Positions 63,026 through 64,000 of a stretch of DNA of 64,000 nt are shown here, piece after piece. The position numbers and the translations under genes were made by a program. The stretch covers positions 2,666,001-2,730,000 of the forward strand of contig NZ_CP033969.1 in NCBI RefSeq assembly GCF_003854935.1. The letters are read 5' to 3'. The notes under the pieces were generated by a model. It saw only the letters and a program-made list of their open reading frames with translations. It was not told the origin of the DNA and ran no database searches. The DNA comes from Cupriavidus pauculus. GTDB lineage: Bacteria > Pseudomonadota > Gammaproteobacteria > Burkholderiales > Burkholderiaceae. Numbering within the stretch: position 1 is the stretch's first letter; each line of letters opens with the position of its first letter.

Positions 63026-63757
63026 CTATCGAGCGCTGTCGATGATCGAGCCGCCGTCGGGGGTAAGGCTGTATCCGGTCAAAAACTGGGCATCCTTACT
63101 CGCCAAGAACAGGACGACAGGCGCAATATCGTCTTCCGGCGAACCATAGCGGCCGAGCGGGTTGGTCGGCGGAGGGACGTTGGTTTCCGGACCCCATGTC
63201 TCGGCCACCGGCAGTACATTATTCACCGTGATCTTGTCGGGGCCCCACTCACGGGCAGCGGTGCGGGTGAGAGCGCGCACTGCCTCTTTGGCCATGTTGT
63301 ACGGACCATATCCCACCAAGCCCAGGACACCAGCCATTGAGCCGAAGTTGATGACACGTCCTTCACCGCTCGCCTTGAGGTAGGGGTACGCCGCCTGCAT
63401 CGTCCGCAGATACGCAATCGGTCCCATCTCGAAATTGCGCTGCAACTGTTCCGTCGACAGATCGGTAATGGAAGAGAACGGCGCGGATGAGTCGAAGGCA
63501 TTGTTGACGAGGATGTCGATCCCGCCATAGGTAGCGACGACTTTATCCACCGCTGCCTTAATCTCGCCGGCATTGGCGATGTCGCAAAGCGCGCCGATTG
63601 CCGTTCCGCCATCAGCGCGAATGTCGGCAACGACCGCATCCACATTGGCCAGGGTGCGCGAAAGAACGGCCACTTTGGCGCCTTCTGCGGCAAACAGTTT
63701 TGCGATGCCGCGGCTGGCACCAGTGATGATCGCGACTTTTCCGTTGAGTCGAGCCAT
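63026..63757 (-). CDS. Short-chain dehydrogenase with a shortened cofactor loop
   Basis: 243 residues. A classical SDR: catalytic YxxxK is intact in GYGPYNMAKEA, with NNA in DILVNNAFDSS, and the C-terminus TPDGGSII is typical. The N-terminal motif reads IITGASRGIAKLFAAEGA. Relatives read TGASRGIGRAIAKLFA, so four residues including the last glycine of TGxxxGxG are missing without a frameshift. Cofactor binding may be impaired. It is transcribed between the DoxX-like gene and the NmrA-like gene. Confidence 0.85.
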   Translation of the reverse strand: MARLNGKVAIITGASRGIAKLFAAEGAKVAVLSRTLANVDAVVADIRADGGTAIGALCDIANAGEIKAAVDKVVATYGGIDILVNNAFDSSAPFSSITDLSTEQLQRNFEMGPIAYLRTMQAAYPYLKASGEGRVINFGSMAGVLGLVGYGPYNMAKEAVRALTRTAAREWGPDKITVNNVLPVAETWGPETNVPPPTNPLGRYGSPEDDIAPVVLFLASKDAQFLTGYSLTPDGGSIIDSAR

Positions 63758-63769
63758 GGTTGATCTCCG

Positions 63770-64000
63770 TTAGTTGAGGGATGTTTGGCGCTCCGCAAAT
63801 GGAGCGTAGGGGGACGGGGTCTCGCGAGCGATGTTCTGTGTTGCGAACGACGAAACGAGCAGCACAACGCCGACTACCGCAGGCAGCGCACCTCTCAGTT
63901 CACGGACGCCAAGGTGAGCCAAACCAGACAGCAGCAGGTGATAAAACATGCCGGCGTAGGCCAGGTCGCTTAGCGGCGCGCTGACGCGCGCCAAAATGGC
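63770..64000 (-). CDS. DoxX-like membrane protein, 5' partial
   Basis: The last ~77 codons of a gene that continues past the window end; the frame is open through 64000 (AILARVSAPLSDLAYAGMFY). Two hydrophobic helices, LAYAGMFYHLLLSGLAHLGV and ALPAVVGVVLLVSSFAT, are typical of the C-terminal half of DoxX-like small membrane proteins. Its stop is 12 bases before the short-chain dehydrogenase start, suggesting a joint operon. Confidence 0.65.
   Translation of the reverse strand, partial: AILARVSAPLSDLAYAGMFYHLLLSGLAHLGVRELRGALPAVVGVVLLVSSFATQNIARETPSPYAPFAERQTSLN

Overview
The window looks like an accessory or megaplasmid-like stretch of a high-GC betaproteobacterium of the Burkholderiales (Cupriavidus, Ralstonia, Achromobacter or Bordetella type). 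The reasons are four Bug-type tripartite tricarboxylate transporter (TTT) binding-protein genes or remnants, several LysR/MarR/IclR/LacI-controlled CoA catabolic operons, H-NS and KfrA-like proteins, and many insertion sequences. The genus is an inference.

Region 1 (1-17.3 kb) is a mobile-element graveyard. It opens with an AT-rich TniA/TnsB-TniB/TnsC-TniQ transposition operon whose 5' end lies outside the window. On the opposite strand follow a decayed gene built of four 23-residue repeats and an orphan Cap4-like nuclease-SAVED protein, the effector type of CBASS anti-phage systems. Remnants of IS66, ISKra4, ISL3, IS5, a group II intron and IS110 surround it. Between them sit a desaturase-SRPBCC fusion with a divergent LysR regulator, and a truncated LacI-Bug gene pair.

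Region 2 (17.0-29 kb) holds an IclR-flanked catabolic operon: Bug, VOC protein, aldehyde dehydrogenase, class III CoA-transferase, two enoyl-CoA hydratases and two acyl-CoA dehydrogenases. This is the gene content for activating an aldehyde or acid to a CoA thioester and beta-oxidising it. Next to it lies a P450 gene with a frameshifted ferredoxin and a dead reductase remnant. A pyruvate dehydrogenase E1 fragment and a MarR gene follow.

Region 3 (30-52.5 kb) holds a second catabolic block. A minus-strand operon (AGPS-like FAD oxidase, CoA-transferase, Bug, LacI) is a partial duplicate of the 11-13 kb copy. Then come a LysR gene, glycolate-oxidase-like glcDEF, a gamma-carbonic anhydrase-like protein, a MarR gene, and a minus-strand cassette P450 - ferredoxin - reductase - Bug - aldehyde dehydrogenase. 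An MHS-type transporter and a GMC alcohol oxidase complete it. Two operator families tie the block together. TAGGTAG-N-CTACCTA lies upstream of both P450 genes and of the transporter. TG(C/T)AATCGATTACA-type LacI sites lie upstream of the FAD oxidase (two) and of the transporter (one). A plausible reading is uptake, oxygenation by P450, alcohol and aldehyde oxidation, CoA transfer and beta-oxidation. The substrate cannot be read from the sequence.

Region 4 (52.6-64 kb) has an AraC regulator divergent from a membrane hydroxylase and a DUF4345 protein, an orphan HipB-like regulator, a tyrosine recombinase divergent from a KfrA-like coiled-coil protein, a frameshifted H-NS-like gene and an XRE regulator. 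A plus-strand cluster of small unknown genes (HAD-like, two unknown, DUF4261-like), two NAD(P)-dependent oxidoreductases and a DoxX-like protein cut by the window end follow.
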